Source of the DNA: Streptomyces sp. TP-A0874
GTDB taxonomy: Bacteria > Actinomycetota > Actinomycetes > Streptomycetales > Streptomycetaceae
Direction of reading: 5' to 3'
Length of the DNA: 64,000 bases
Assembly: GCF_001748085.1 (NCBI RefSeq)
Contig: NZ_BBZK01000007.1
Coordinates: 372,001 to 436,000 of the forward strand
In this document: piece by piece, positions 17,535-26,253 of the stretch
How the letters are laid out: every line of letters starts with the position of its first letter
Position numbering within the stretch: the first letter of the stretch is position 1
Translations under genes and position numbers: made by a program
The notes under the pieces: generated by a model
Told to the model about the DNA's origin: nothing
Database searches by the model: none
What the model saw: only the letters and a program-made list of their open reading frames with translations

Positions 17535-18797
17535 GTGAACCAGTTGATGTCCCTCGCTCCCGGGGCCGAGCGGTCCGCCACTGTCTTCGCCGCCGAACGG
17601 CCGACCGCCGAGTCCGCCGTGCCCGGCCTGCTGACCGAAGCCCTCCGGGACGAGTTGATCGCCTTCCGCCGGGACCTGCACATGCACCCCGAGCTCGGGA
17701 ACCAGGAGTTCCGGACCACCGCCGCGCTCAAGGCGCGGCTGGAGCAGGCCGGCCTGGAGCCCCGCGTGCTCGCCTCCGGTACCGGGCTGATCTGCGACAT
17801 CGGCCCGTGGGACGGGACCCGCCCCTTCCTCGCCATCCGGGCGGACATCGACGCGCTGCCGATCCCGGACACCAAGACCGTGCCCTACCGCTCCAAGGTC
17901 TCCGGCCGGGCGCACGCCTGCGGCCACGACGTCCACACCACGGCCGCGCTGGGAGCCGGGCTGGTCCTCGCCGAACTGGCCGAACAGGGGCGGCTGCCGC
18001 ACCGCGTCCGGCTGATCTTCCAGCCGGCGGAGGAGGTGCTGCCGGGCGGAGCCACAGACGCGATCGAGTGCGGCGTCCTGGACAACGTCGGCCGGATCAT
18101 CGCCGTGCACTGCGACCCCAAGGTCGAGGTCGGCAAGATCGGCCTGCGGACCGGCCCGATCACCTCCGCCTGCGACCGGCTGGAGGTCTCGCTGGACGGC
18201 CCGGGCGGGCACAGTGCGCGCCCGCACCTCACCACCGACCTCGTGATGGCGGCCGCCAAGGTGGCCACCGAGGTGCCGGCCCTGGTCGCCCGCCGGATCG
18301 ACGCCCGGTCCGGGCTCGCCGTCACCTGGGGGCGGCTGGAGGCCGGCCACGCCTGCAACGTCATCCCGCAGCACGCCGAACTCTCCGGCACCGTCCGCTG
18401 CCTGGACCTGCCCTCCTGGCGGTCGGCCCCGGACATCGTCCACGAGGCGATCGACGAGCTGGCCGCCGTGCACCGGGCCAAGGCCACCATCAACTACATC
18501 CGGGGCGTGCCGCCGGTCGTCAACGAGCCCGCGGTGACGGAGCTGCTGTACGACGCCATGAGCGTGCGGCGCGGCCCGCTGTCCGTCGAGGGCACCGAGC
18601 AGAGTCTGGGCGGAGAGGACTTCTCCTGGTACCTGGAGCATGTGCCGGGGGCGATGGTCCGGCTCGGTGTGCGTCCGGTGGGCGAGGCCGTCCGCGGTGA
18701 TCTGCACGCCGGCGACTTCGACGTCGACGAGGGTGCGGTGCAGGTCGGAGTGGAGTTGTTCACCGCCGCCGCGCTGCTCGACGGGCACCGTCCGTAA
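17535..18797 (+). CDS. M20 family amidohydrolase
   Basis: A 420-residue M20 metallohydrolase (IAA-amino acid hydrolase/hippuricase group). Motifs are RRDLHMHPELGNQE, IRADIDALPI, HACGHDVHTTAALGAG, IFQPAEE, GPGGHSARP and GGEDFSWYL, supplying the binuclear metal ligands. There is no signal peptide, so it is cytoplasmic. It precedes the nucleoside ABC operon by about 130 bases. From memory, related amidohydrolases (AmiA1/AmiB1) sit beside deoD in Mycobacterium tuberculosis, so a conserved link to nucleoside genes is plausible. The substrate is unknown. Confidence 0.88.
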   Translation: MNQLMSLAPGAERSATVFAAERPTAESAVPGLLTEALRDELIAFRRDLHMHPELGNQEFRTTAALKARLEQAGLEPRVLASGTGLICDIGPWDGTRPFLAIRADIDALPIPDTKTVPYRSKVSGRAHACGHDVHTTAALGAGLVLAELAEQGRLPHRVRLIFQPAEEVLPGGATDAIECGVLDNVGRIIAVHCDPKVEVGKIGLRTGPITSACDRLEVSLDGPGGHSARPHLTTDLVMAAAKVATEVPALVARRIDARSGLAVTWGRLEAGHACNVIPQHAELSGTVRCLDLPSWRSAPDIVHEAIDELAAVHRAKATINYIRGVPPVVNEPAVTELLYDAMSVRRGPLSVEGTEQSLGGEDFSWYLEHVPGAMVRLGVRPVGEAVRGDLHAGDFDVDEGAVQVGVELFTAAALLDGHRP

Positions 18798-18860
18798 GCG
18801 GACGGTCGCTGTCGCGCAGAGCTTCGCGACGATCCGATAACGGCCGGAGAATCTTGGCAT

Positions 18861-18874
18861 CTACGCGCGTTACG
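18861..18874. promoter_or_regulatory. CTACGCGCGT operator-like site before the nucleoside ABC operon
   Basis: CTACGCGCGTTACG; the first ten bases match the CTACGCGCGTAG palindrome found before add, deoC and pnp. It lies 55 bases upstream of the lipoprotein start and overlaps TACGAT, a plausible -10 element. It is the least symmetrical of the four copies. Confidence 0.6.
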
Positions 18875-18928
18875 ATCTGGCGAAAACCAGCGCCGAAAGA
18901 GGCGCTTTCGTCCGAAGGGGAAGTCCTC

Positions 18929-19975
18929 TTGCGCCGGGTATCCAAGATCACTGTCGCGGCCCTCGCCGCCGCGGCCCTCGCGTCCACCACCGCAGCCTGC
19001 GGCGCCTCGTCCACGGACAGCGACTCCAAGGGCTCCGACGGCCTCAAGGTCGGCGTCGCCTACGACGTCGGCGGCCGTGGCGACCACTCCTTCAACGACT
19101 CCGCCGCCCGCGGCCTGGACCAGGCCAAGGACGAGCTCGGGGCCGAGGTGAAGGAGCTCACCGCCACCACCAGCGACACCGAGGCCGACCGGGTCGACAA
19201 GCTGACCCAGCTGGCCGAGGCGGGCTACAACCCGGTGATCGGCGTCGGCTTCGCCTACCAGCCCTCCCTCGCGAAGGTCGCCAAGAAGTTCCCGGACGTC
19301 AACTTCGCCATCGTCGACTCCACCGTCGACGCGAAGAACGTCGCCGGGCTCGTCTTCGCCGAGCAGGAGGTCTCCTACCTCGCCGGTGTGGCCGCCGCCC
19401 ACAAGTCCAAGAGCGGTGACATCGGGTTCATCGGCGGCACCGACAACCCGCTGATCCTGAAGTTCCAGGCGGGCTTCGAGAAGGGCGTCGCCGACACCGA
19501 CCCGAAGGCCAAGGTCACCTCCGAGTTCCTCGCCGAGGACGAGGCCGGGTTCGGTATGCCGGACAAGGGCCTGCAGACGGCCCAGGGCATGCTGGCCCGC
19601 GGCACCGACGTCATCTACCACGCGGCGGGCGGCTCCGGCTCCGGTGTGATCGAGGCCGTCGGCAAGGCGAAGAACAAGAACGCCTGGGCCATCGGCGTCG
19701 ACTCCGACCAGGCGATCGACCCGGGGCTGGCCGACTACAAGGACCGCATCCTGACCTCCGCCATGAAGAACGTGGACGTCGCGGTCTTCGACATGGTCAA
19801 GAGTGTCAAGGACGGCAAGCCGATCACCGGCACCCGGTCGTTCTCGCTCGCCGAGGACGGGGTGAAGCTGGCCACCACCGGCGACCACCTCAAGGACATC
19901 CAGGCCGACATCGACGCCGCCCGCGAGAAGATCGCCAACGGCGAGATCAAGGTCCCGACCACCCCCGCGAAGTAA
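18929..19975 (+). CDS. BMP family nucleoside-binding lipoprotein
   Basis: The 348-residue solute-binding subunit of a nucleoside ABC importer. The start is TTG 18929 with AAGGGG upstream; longer in-frame versions would place the signal peptide internally. The lipoprotein signal ends at STTAAC, leaving a lipidated cysteine near residue 23. The BMP/PnrA fold is indicated by VGVAYDVGGRGDHSFNDSA, VIGVGFAYQPSL, EQEVSYLAGV and AIGVDSDQAIDPG. It is the first gene of the importer operon, followed by hairpins that may set its excess over the other subunits. Confidence 0.9.
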   Translation: MRRVSKITVAALAAAALASTTAACGASSTDSDSKGSDGLKVGVAYDVGGRGDHSFNDSAARGLDQAKDELGAEVKELTATTSDTEADRVDKLTQLAEAGYNPVIGVGFAYQPSLAKVAKKFPDVNFAIVDSTVDAKNVAGLVFAEQEVSYLAGVAAAHKSKSGDIGFIGGTDNPLILKFQAGFEKGVADTDPKAKVTSEFLAEDEAGFGMPDKGLQTAQGMLARGTDVIYHAAGGSGSGVIEAVGKAKNKNAWAIGVDSDQAIDPGLADYKDRILTSAMKNVDVAVFDMVKSVKDGKPITGTRSFSLAEDGVKLATTGDHLKDIQADIDAAREKIANGEIKVPTTPAK

Positions 19976-19981
19976 CCAGGC

Positions 19982-20066
19982 GGTCGGCGGCAGCCCCTCC
20001 CGGGCCGCCGCCGACCACACCGGCCCGGGGGCGAGGCGCGCCGGACGCGCCTCCGGTCCCCGGGCC
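19982..20066 (+). terminator. Tandem intercistronic hairpins after the binding-protein gene
   Basis: The first stem is GGTCGGCGGC pairing with GCCGCCGACC (19982-20016). The second stem runs 20022-20066, with arms GGCCCGGGG/CCCCGGGCC and GAGGCGCG/CGCGCCTC around a 5-base loop. Since the ATPase and permease genes follow in the same direction, this looks like a partial terminator or an RNA-stabilising element rather than an operon end. Confidence 0.6.
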
Positions 20067-20100
20067 CAGACGTGTCCCTCCCCACGACGAGGAGTGCGCC

Positions 20101-21729
20101 ATTCAAGCCTCCAGCGCCCCGACCGGCGCCCCTCAGACAGCGACCGGCGCAGCGGCGGAACAGCCCGCCGTCCAGCTTCGCGGGATCACCAAGCGTTTCC
20201 CCGGAGTGGTCGCCAACCACGACATCGACATCACCGTGCGACGCGGCAGCGTGCACGCGCTCATCGGTGAGAACGGCGCCGGCAAGTCGACGCTGATGAA
20301 GATCCTCTACGGGATGCAGCGCCCCGACGAAGGCACCATCGCGATCGACGGGGAGACCGTCGACATGCACTCCCCGGCCGACGCGATATCCCGCGGCATC
20401 GGCATGGTGCACCAGCACTTCATGCTCGCCGACAACCTCACCGTCCTCGAGAACGTCGTGCTCGGCGCCGAGAAGCGGCACGGCATCGCCGGCAGGGCCC
20501 GCGCCCGGATCAAGGAGATCTCCGACGCCTACGGGCTCGGGGTGCGCCCCGACGCCCTCGTCGAGGACCTCGGAGTGGCCGACCGGCAGCGGGTGGAGAT
20601 CCTCAAGGTGCTCTACCGGGGCGCCCGCACCCTGATCCTCGACGAGCCCACCGCCGTCCTCGTCCCGCAGGAGGTGGACGCGCTCTTCGAGAACCTCCGG
20701 GAGCTCAAGAGCGAAGGGCTCACCGTCATCTTCATCTCCCACAAGCTCGGCGAGGTGCTGGCCGTCGCCGACGAGATCACGGTGATCCGGCGCGGCACCA
20801 CCGTCGCCTCCGTCGAACCGGGGAGCGTCAACAGCAAGCAGCTGGCCGAGCTGATGGTGGGCAGCGAACTGCCCTCGCCGCAGACCAGCGAGTCCACCGT
20901 CACCGACGTGCCGGTGCTCTCCATCGACGCCCTCCGGCTCTGCGCCACCGACTCCGACGGCACCGAGCGGACCGTGCTCGACGAGATCGGCTTCACCATC
21001 CACCGCGGCGAGGTGCTCGGCATCGCCGGGGTCGAGGGCAACGGCCAGTCCGAACTCGTCGAGGCGATCGTCGGCATCCGGCATCCGGACTCCGGCAGCA
21101 TCGTCCTCGACGGCCAGGACATCACCGGGGCGCCGACCCGCACCCGGCGGGAGAGCGGCCTCGGGTACATCCCCGAGGACCGCCACCGCCACGGGCTGCT
21201 GCTGGAAGCGCCGCTGTGGGAGAACCGCATGCTCGGCCACGTCACCGAGCCCCCCAACAGCCGCCGAGGGCTGCTCGACCCCAAGGCCGCCCGCCAGGAC
21301 ACCGAGCGCATCGTCGAGGAGTACGACGTGCGCACGCCCGGGATCGAGGTCACCGCCGCCTCGCTGTCCGGCGGAAACCAGCAGAAGCTCATCGTCGGCC
21401 GCGAGATGAGCCACGCCCCCAAGCTGCTGATCGCCGCTCACCCCACCCGCGGTGTGGACATCGGAGCGCAGACCCAGATCTGGGAGCAGATCCGGCAGGC
21501 CCGCCGGGAGGGCCTCGCCGTCCTGCTGATCTCCGCCGACCTCGACGAGCTGATCGGCCTGTCCGACACGCTGCGTGTCATGTACCGCGGCCGGCTCACC
21601 GCCGACGCGGACCCCGCGACCGTCACCCCGGAGGAGCTGGGCAGCGCCATGACCGGCGCCAGCACCGGCCACCTCGACCAGTCCGAAGCGGGCGCCGACG
21701 CCCCGGCGGCCGGGGGAGAGGACTCATGA
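20101..21729 (+). CDS. Nucleoside ABC transporter ATP-binding protein (two NBDs)
   Basis: A 542-residue protein with two ABC domains, as in RbsA/NupA-type importers. NBD1 has Walker A GENGAGKST and LDEPTAVL; NBD2 has a degenerate Walker A (GVEGNGQSE), signature LSGGNQQK and AAHPTRGVD. The start is unusual. The conserved N-terminus (VQLRGITKRFPGVVANHDI) lies upstream of the first in-frame GTG at 20206, yet no ATG, GTG or TTG occurs in frame before it. ATT at 20101, eight bases after GAGGAG, is the best-placed codon. GTG 20206 would remove the first beta strand. Its stop overlaps the permease start (ATGA). Confidence 0.88.
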   Translation: MQASSAPTGAPQTATGAAAEQPAVQLRGITKRFPGVVANHDIDITVRRGSVHALIGENGAGKSTLMKILYGMQRPDEGTIAIDGETVDMHSPADAISRGIGMVHQHFMLADNLTVLENVVLGAEKRHGIAGRARARIKEISDAYGLGVRPDALVEDLGVADRQRVEILKVLYRGARTLILDEPTAVLVPQEVDALFENLRELKSEGLTVIFISHKLGEVLAVADEITVIRRGTTVASVEPGSVNSKQLAELMVGSELPSPQTSESTVTDVPVLSIDALRLCATDSDGTERTVLDEIGFTIHRGEVLGIAGVEGNGQSELVEAIVGIRHPDSGSIVLDGQDITGAPTRTRRESGLGYIPEDRHRHGLLLEAPLWENRMLGHVTEPPNSRRGLLDPKAARQDTERIVEEYDVRTPGIEVTAASLSGGNQQKLIVGREMSHAPKLLIAAHPTRGVDIGAQTQIWEQIRQARREGLAVLLISADLDELIGLSDTLRVMYRGRLTADADPATVTPEELGSAMTGASTGHLDQSEAGADAPAAGGEDS

Positions 21730-22859
21730 ACAAGTTGACCGCCCTGCGGGAGAAGGCCGGAGACCGGCTGGTCCTGGGCATCGCCGCCCCGCTCCTCGCG
21801 CTGCTCGGTGCCTTCCTGATCACCGCGCTGGTGCTGCTGGCCACCGGAAAGCAGCCGTTCAACGCCTTCGCCATCATGCTGGACTACGGCGTCAAGGCCG
21901 ACAGCCAGGTGTACATCCTCAACAAGGCCACCACGTACTACCTCGCGGGTCTCGCCGTCGCCCTGGGCTTCCGGATGAACCTGTTCAACATCGGTGTCGA
22001 CGGGCAGTACCGGCTGGCAGCCTTCTTCGCCGCCGCCATGGGCGGCGCCCTGACCCTCCCGGGGCCGCTGCAGATCTTCATGATCATGCTGGTCGCGGTG
22101 ACCGTCGGCGCCATGTGGGCCGGGCTCGCCGGACTCCTCAAGGTCACCCGGGGCATCAGCGAGGTCGTCACGACGATCATGCTGAACTTCATCGCGACCT
22201 CGATCATCGTCTACTTCCTCAAGGACGGCAGGCTCGGCGAGCTGGACGAGGCGGGCACCACCGTCTCCACCCACCCCATCCCCGAGTCCGCGCACTTCTT
22301 CGAGATCGAGACCGCCGGCGGCACCCTCTGGGGCTTCATCGTGGTGGCCGCGCTCGCCGGCCTCGCCTACTGGTTCGTGCTCAGCCGCACCCGCTTCGGA
22401 TTCGACCTGCGGGCCGTGGGAGCCTCCGAACCGGCGGCCCAGGCCAGCGGGGTGGACGTCAAGCGGATGGTCGTCACCAGCATGGTCCTCTCCGGCGCCA
22501 TGGCCGGCCTGGTCGGTATGCCCATCCTGCTGAACAACAGCTTCTCCTACGGCAACAACTTCCCCACAGAGATCGGCTTCACCGGCATCTCCGTGGCGCT
22601 GCTCGGCCGCAACCACCCGGTGGGCATCGCGATCGGCGCCATGCTCTGGGGCTTCCTCGAACGCACCAGCAGCAAGCTGGAGTTCGAGGAGTACGACCGC
22701 GAGCTGGTCGGCATCATGCAGGGCGCCATCGTGCTGTGCGTCGTCATCTCCTACGAGGTGGTCCGCCGCTACGGGCTCAAACGACAGCAGCAGAAGGTCG
22801 GCGCCGAGCTGGCGGCACAGGCCCTGGCCACCAAGGACAAGCAGGAGGCGACGGTATGA
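21726..22859 (+). CDS. Nucleoside ABC transporter permease (first)
   Basis: A 377-residue permease of the BPD_transp_2 type with about 8-10 membrane helices. Typical segments are GFRMNLFNIGVDGQYRLAA and GISEVVTTIMLNFIA. ATG 21726 overlaps the ATPase stop and its own stop overlaps the second permease (ATGA in both), so these subunits are translationally coupled. The C-terminal tail is charged and cytoplasmic. It forms the membrane channel with the next gene product. Confidence 0.9.
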   Translation: MNKLTALREKAGDRLVLGIAAPLLALLGAFLITALVLLATGKQPFNAFAIMLDYGVKADSQVYILNKATTYYLAGLAVALGFRMNLFNIGVDGQYRLAAFFAAAMGGALTLPGPLQIFMIMLVAVTVGAMWAGLAGLLKVTRGISEVVTTIMLNFIATSIIVYFLKDGRLGELDEAGTTVSTHPIPESAHFFEIETAGGTLWGFIVVAALAGLAYWFVLSRTRFGFDLRAVGASEPAAQASGVDVKRMVVTSMVLSGAMAGLVGMPILLNNSFSYGNNFPTEIGFTGISVALLGRNHPVGIAIGAMLWGFLERTSSKLEFEEYDRELVGIMQGAIVLCVVISYEVVRRYGLKRQQQKVGAELAAQALATKDKQEATV

Positions 22860-24130
22860 GCGCCACGACCACGGTGAAGCAGCTCCCCAACACGGGAACG
22901 AGCGGACGCCGCAAGCTGTCACCGGCGATGGTCCTGCTCATCGTCGCCGCCGGACTGCTCGCCCTCTCCGCGGTACGTGCCGTCGCCGGCACCAACACGC
23001 TGACCTCCTCCGCCCTGGTGGCGGGCGCGCTCCAACTCGCCGTACCGATCGGCATGGCCGGTCTCGGAGGCCTGTGGGCCGAACGGGCCGGGGTCATCAA
23101 CATCGGCCTCGAGGGCATGATGATCCTCGGCACCTTCTTCGGCGCCTGGGCCGGCTGGCAGACCAGCCCCTGGATAGGCCTGCTCGCCGGAGTGCTCGGC
23201 GGCGTCCTCGGCGGCGCGATACACGCCATCGCCACCGTCACCTTCGGCGTCGACCACATCGTCTCCGGTGTGGCGATCAACATCCTGGCGCTCGGGGTCA
23301 CCTCGTACCTCGCCAAGATCAGCTTCACCACCCCGGAGGCTGCCGCCCGCGGCGGCAGCCCTCGCCAGTCACCGGCCTCCGAGGCGCTGCCCACCGTCAC
23401 GGTGCCAGGCCTCTCCGACGGGCTGGCCACGATCGAGGGCAAGCACTGGTTCCTGATCTCGGACACCGCGGGGATCCTCGGCGGCCTGGTCACCGACCTC
23501 TCGCTGATCACCATCCTCGCCGTCGGCCTGATCGTCGGCAGCTACTTCGTGCTCTGGCGCACGTCATTCGGCCTGCGCCTGCGCTCCTGCGGAGAGAACC
23601 CGACGGCCGCGGAGTCCCTCGGCGTCAACGTCTACACCTACAAGTACGCCGCGGTCCTGATCTCCGGCGGCCTGGCCGGGCTCGGCGGCGCCTTCCTCTC
23701 GCTGGTCTCCATCCACATCTACAACGAGGGGCAGACCGGCGGCCGGGGCTACATCGGCCTAGCCGCCATGATCTTCGGCAACTGGCGGCCCGGCGGGCTC
23801 GCCATGGGCGCCGGGCTCTTCGGCTTCACCGACGCCCTCCAACTCCGCGGCGGCGGCTCCTCGCTGCACGCGCTGCTGCTCCTGCTGGCCGTCGTGACGC
23901 TCGGCCTGGCGGTGTGGAAGCTGTACCGGAAGCGCTACGCGATCGCCGCCGTCAATGCCGGGATCGGCGCCGTCCTCGTGTTCTGGTATGTGATGACCGA
24001 CGAACTGCCCGGAGAGCTGGTGCGCGCCGCGCCGTACATCACGACGCTGCTCGTGCTCGCCCTCTTCGCGCAGCGCCTCCGCCTCCCTGCCGCGATCGGT
24101 AAGGCCTACCGGAAGGGCCAGGGCAAGTGA
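22856..24130 (+). CDS. Nucleoside ABC transporter permease (second)
   Basis: A 424-residue BPD_transp_2 permease with family motif ERAGVINIGLEGMMILG and GVDHIVSGVAINILALG. A periplasmic-side loop (about residues 155-190) contains a GGSPRQSPAS stretch. About three extra hydrophobic segments at the C-terminus make it longer than many relatives. The start overlaps the previous stop, and the stop overlaps the GTG of cytidine deaminase (GTGA), directly linking uptake to pyrimidine nucleoside breakdown. Confidence 0.9.
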   Translation: MSATTTVKQLPNTGTSGRRKLSPAMVLLIVAAGLLALSAVRAVAGTNTLTSSALVAGALQLAVPIGMAGLGGLWAERAGVINIGLEGMMILGTFFGAWAGWQTSPWIGLLAGVLGGVLGGAIHAIATVTFGVDHIVSGVAINILALGVTSYLAKISFTTPEAAARGGSPRQSPASEALPTVTVPGLSDGLATIEGKHWFLISDTAGILGGLVTDLSLITILAVGLIVGSYFVLWRTSFGLRLRSCGENPTAAESLGVNVYTYKYAAVLISGGLAGLGGAFLSLVSIHIYNEGQTGGRGYIGLAAMIFGNWRPGGLAMGAGLFGFTDALQLRGGGSSLHALLLLLAVVTLGLAVWKLYRKRYAIAAVNAGIGAVLVFWYVMTDELPGELVRAAPYITTLLVLALFAQRLRLPAAIGKAYRKGQGK

Positions 24131-24528
24131 CCGTCGACTGGAACGCGCTCCGCGCGGCGGCTCGATCCATGATGACCCGCGCCTACGTCCCCTACTCCGG
24201 CTTCCCGGTGGGAGCGGCCGCACTGGTCGACGACGGGCGCACGGTGAGCGGCTGCAACGTCGAGAACGCCGCCTACGGGGTGGCGCTCTGCGCCGAGTGC
24301 GGTCTGGTCTCGGAACTCGTGGCCTCCGGCGGCGGCCGACTCACCGCCTTCACCTGCTGCGGACGCGACGGGGGCCTGCTGATGCCCTGCGGGCGCTGCC
24401 GACAACTGCTGTGGGAACACGGCGGGCCGGATCTGCTCATGGACACCGCCAGCGGGATCCGCCCGCTCAGCGAACTGCTGCCGGACGCCTTCGGCGCCGA
24501 AGACCTCAACCGCCAGGGAAAGAACTGA
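24127..24528 (+). CDS. cdd: Cytidine deaminase
   Basis: A 133-residue zinc enzyme deaminating cytidine and deoxycytidine to uridine and deoxyuridine. The zinc and catalytic motifs are complete: CNVENAAYGVALCAECG (catalytic Glu in CAE) and PCGRCRQ. Length is typical of the small homotetrameric type. It is translationally coupled at both ends, with GTG overlapping the permease stop and its stop overlapping the deoA ATG by one base (TGATG). Confidence 0.95.
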   Translation: MTVDWNALRAAARSMMTRAYVPYSGFPVGAAALVDDGRTVSGCNVENAAYGVALCAECGLVSELVASGGGRLTAFTCCGRDGGLLMPCGRCRQLLWEHGGPDLLMDTASGIRPLSELLPDAFGAEDLNRQGKN

Positions 24529-25805
24529 TGGACGCCATCTCCGTAATCCGTGCCAAACGCGACCGGGGCCGGCTGACGGACGCCCAGATCGACTGGGTCA
24601 TCGACGCCTACACCCGAGGCGAGGTGGCGGACGAGCAGATGTCCGCGCTCGCCATGGCGATCCTCCTCAACGGCATGGACCGGGGCGAGATCGCCCGCTG
24701 GACTGCGGCCATGATCGAGTCCGGTGAGCGGATGGACTTCTCCTCACTGACCCGCCCCACCGCCGACAAGCACTCGACCGGCGGGGTGGGCGACAAGATC
24801 ACCCTCCCGCTCGCCCCGCTCGTCGCCGCCTGCGGCGCAGCCGTCCCGCAGCTCTCCGGCCGCGGCCTCGGCCACACCGGCGGCACCCTCGACAAGCTCG
24901 AGTCGATCCCCGGCTGGCGCGCACTCCTCTCCAACGACGAGATGATGGGCGTCCTGCGCGACGTCGGTGCCGTCATCTGCGCGGCCGGCGACGGACTCGC
25001 GCCCGCGGACAAGAAGCTCTACGCACTGCGCGACGTGACCGGCACGGTCGAAGCCATCCCGCTGATCGCCAGCAGCATCATGTCCAAGAAGATCGCCGAA
25101 GGCACCGGTTCCCTCGTCCTGGACGTGAAGGTCGGCTCCGGGGCCTTCATGAAGAACATCGAGGACGCCCGGGAACTCGCGGCCACCATGGTCGGCCTCG
25201 GCACCGACCACGGGGTGCGCACCGTGGCGCTGCTCACCGACATGTCCACCCCGCTGGGGCTGACCGCCGGCAACGCGCTGGAGGTCCGGGAGTCCGTCGA
25301 GGTGCTCGCCGGCGGCGGGCCCGAGGACGTCGTCGAGCTCACCCTGGCGCTGGCCCGCGAGATGCTCACGGCGGCCGGGCTCCCGGACGCCGACCCCGAG
25401 AAGGCCCTCGCCGACGGCTCGGCGATGGACCACTGGCGCCGCATGATCAGCGCCCAGGGCGGCGACCCGGACGCACCGCTGCCACGCGCCCGGGAGCAGC
25501 ACGTCGTCACCGCCGACAGCGACGGAGTGCTCACCACGCTCGATGCCTACGCGGTGGGGGTCGCGGCCTGGCGCCTCGGCGCGGGGCGGGCGCGCAAGGA
25601 GGACCCGGTGCAGGCGGGGGCGGGGGTCGAGATGCACGCCAAGCCCGGCGATCCGGTCACGGCGGGGCAGCCGCTGCTGACCCTGCACACGGACACCCCG
25701 GAGAGGTTCCCGCTGGCCGTCGAAGCGCTCACCGACGCGGTGCGGATCGCCCCGGCCGGGACGGATTTCCGGCCGTCGCCGATCGTTCTGGACCGCCTCG
25801 CCTGA
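24528..25805 (+). CDS. deoA: Thymidine phosphorylase
   Basis: A 425-residue nucleoside phosphorylase II enzyme cleaving thymidine or deoxyuridine (and in some relatives uridine) to base and sugar 1-phosphate. Motifs are KHSTGGVGDKITLPLAPL, SGRGLGHTGGTLDKLESI and MSKKIAEGTGSLVLDVKVG. ATG 24528 is set by coupling to cdd. It is the last gene of the importer operon. The sugar 1-phosphate is the expected substrate of the phosphohexomutase-family enzyme and deoC further along. Confidence 0.95.
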   Translation: MDAISVIRAKRDRGRLTDAQIDWVIDAYTRGEVADEQMSALAMAILLNGMDRGEIARWTAAMIESGERMDFSSLTRPTADKHSTGGVGDKITLPLAPLVAACGAAVPQLSGRGLGHTGGTLDKLESIPGWRALLSNDEMMGVLRDVGAVICAAGDGLAPADKKLYALRDVTGTVEAIPLIASSIMSKKIAEGTGSLVLDVKVGSGAFMKNIEDARELAATMVGLGTDHGVRTVALLTDMSTPLGLTAGNALEVRESVEVLAGGGPEDVVELTLALAREMLTAAGLPDADPEKALADGSAMDHWRRMISAQGGDPDAPLPRAREQHVVTADSDGVLTTLDAYAVGVAAWRLGAGRARKEDPVQAGAGVEMHAKPGDPVTAGQPLLTLHTDTPERFPLAVEALTDAVRIAPAGTDFRPSPIVLDRLA

Positions 25806-25833
25806 GGAACGAGTAACCCACCCTCCACTGGGG

Positions 25834-26031
25834 CTGCTTGCTGCTGGTGGTGGGTGGCTCCTGCGGGGTGGGTGGTGCGGGGGTGGCTCCTGCGTGGGTG
25901 GGGGTGCCGCGACCGTCTATTTACGGGGCCGTGCGGGTTGGTGGGCATCCTTCTGGTTGTAGAGCCCCGCAAATACACGGCAGCGTCCCGGCACCCCCAC
26001 CCACTCCGGCGCCACCCCCTCCCGTCGTCCC
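25834..26031 (+). repeat. Inverted-repeat element, copy A
   Basis: About 195 bases, roughly 85-90% matched by eye to the complement of 28446-28640. The 111-base core (25894-26004) is a large imperfect hairpin. Its outer arms are a perfect 16-base inverted repeat (GTGGGTGGGGGTGCCG, 25894-25909, and its complement at 25989-26004). Its inner arms are CCGTCTATTTACGGGGCC (25913-25930) and AGCCCCGCAAATACACGG (25963-25980). No coding capacity is likely. It sits 28 bases after deoA and marks the left edge of the accessory insert. Confidence 0.85.
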
Positions 26032-26093
26032 GCCTCGGTCCCGTCGTCGTGCCCCGGTCCCGCCGTCCCGTCGTTAAAAATTGCCCCGGTCCG

Positions 26094-26253
26094 GCCGTCA
26101 TGCCTCCTTGGCCAGTGCGGCGGCTCTCCCACCCGCGGTCGACAGCCGGGTGCTCGGCTCCTTCGCGTCGATGAGCAGGCATTCGGGGAATTGGCTTCTG
26201 ATCCACCGACCCTCGTCGGTTGGTGGGGTGATGCTGGCCGGGTACGAGGGCAC
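26094..26253 (-). CDS. Possible 51-codon ORF or gene fragment directly after the SDR stop
   Basis: Immediately after the SDR stop, and in the same frame, GTG 26253 opens a run beginning VPSYPASITPPTDEGRW and ending GGRAAALAKEA before a TGA. Composition is protein-like (DAKEPSTRLSTAGG). No Shine-Dalgarno sequence stands before it apart from the SDR coding end. It may be a truncated neighbour cut short by the insert boundary, or chance. I do not recognise it. Confidence 0.25.

Noticed and set aside
19735..21672. 645-codon minus-strand frame over the ABC ATPase
   Set aside because: Antisense shadow of a well-identified ATPase.
25838..26174. Apparent ORFs across repeat copy A
   Set aside because: They translate the hairpin repeat; the same text appears in copy B, so this is the repeat and not a protein.
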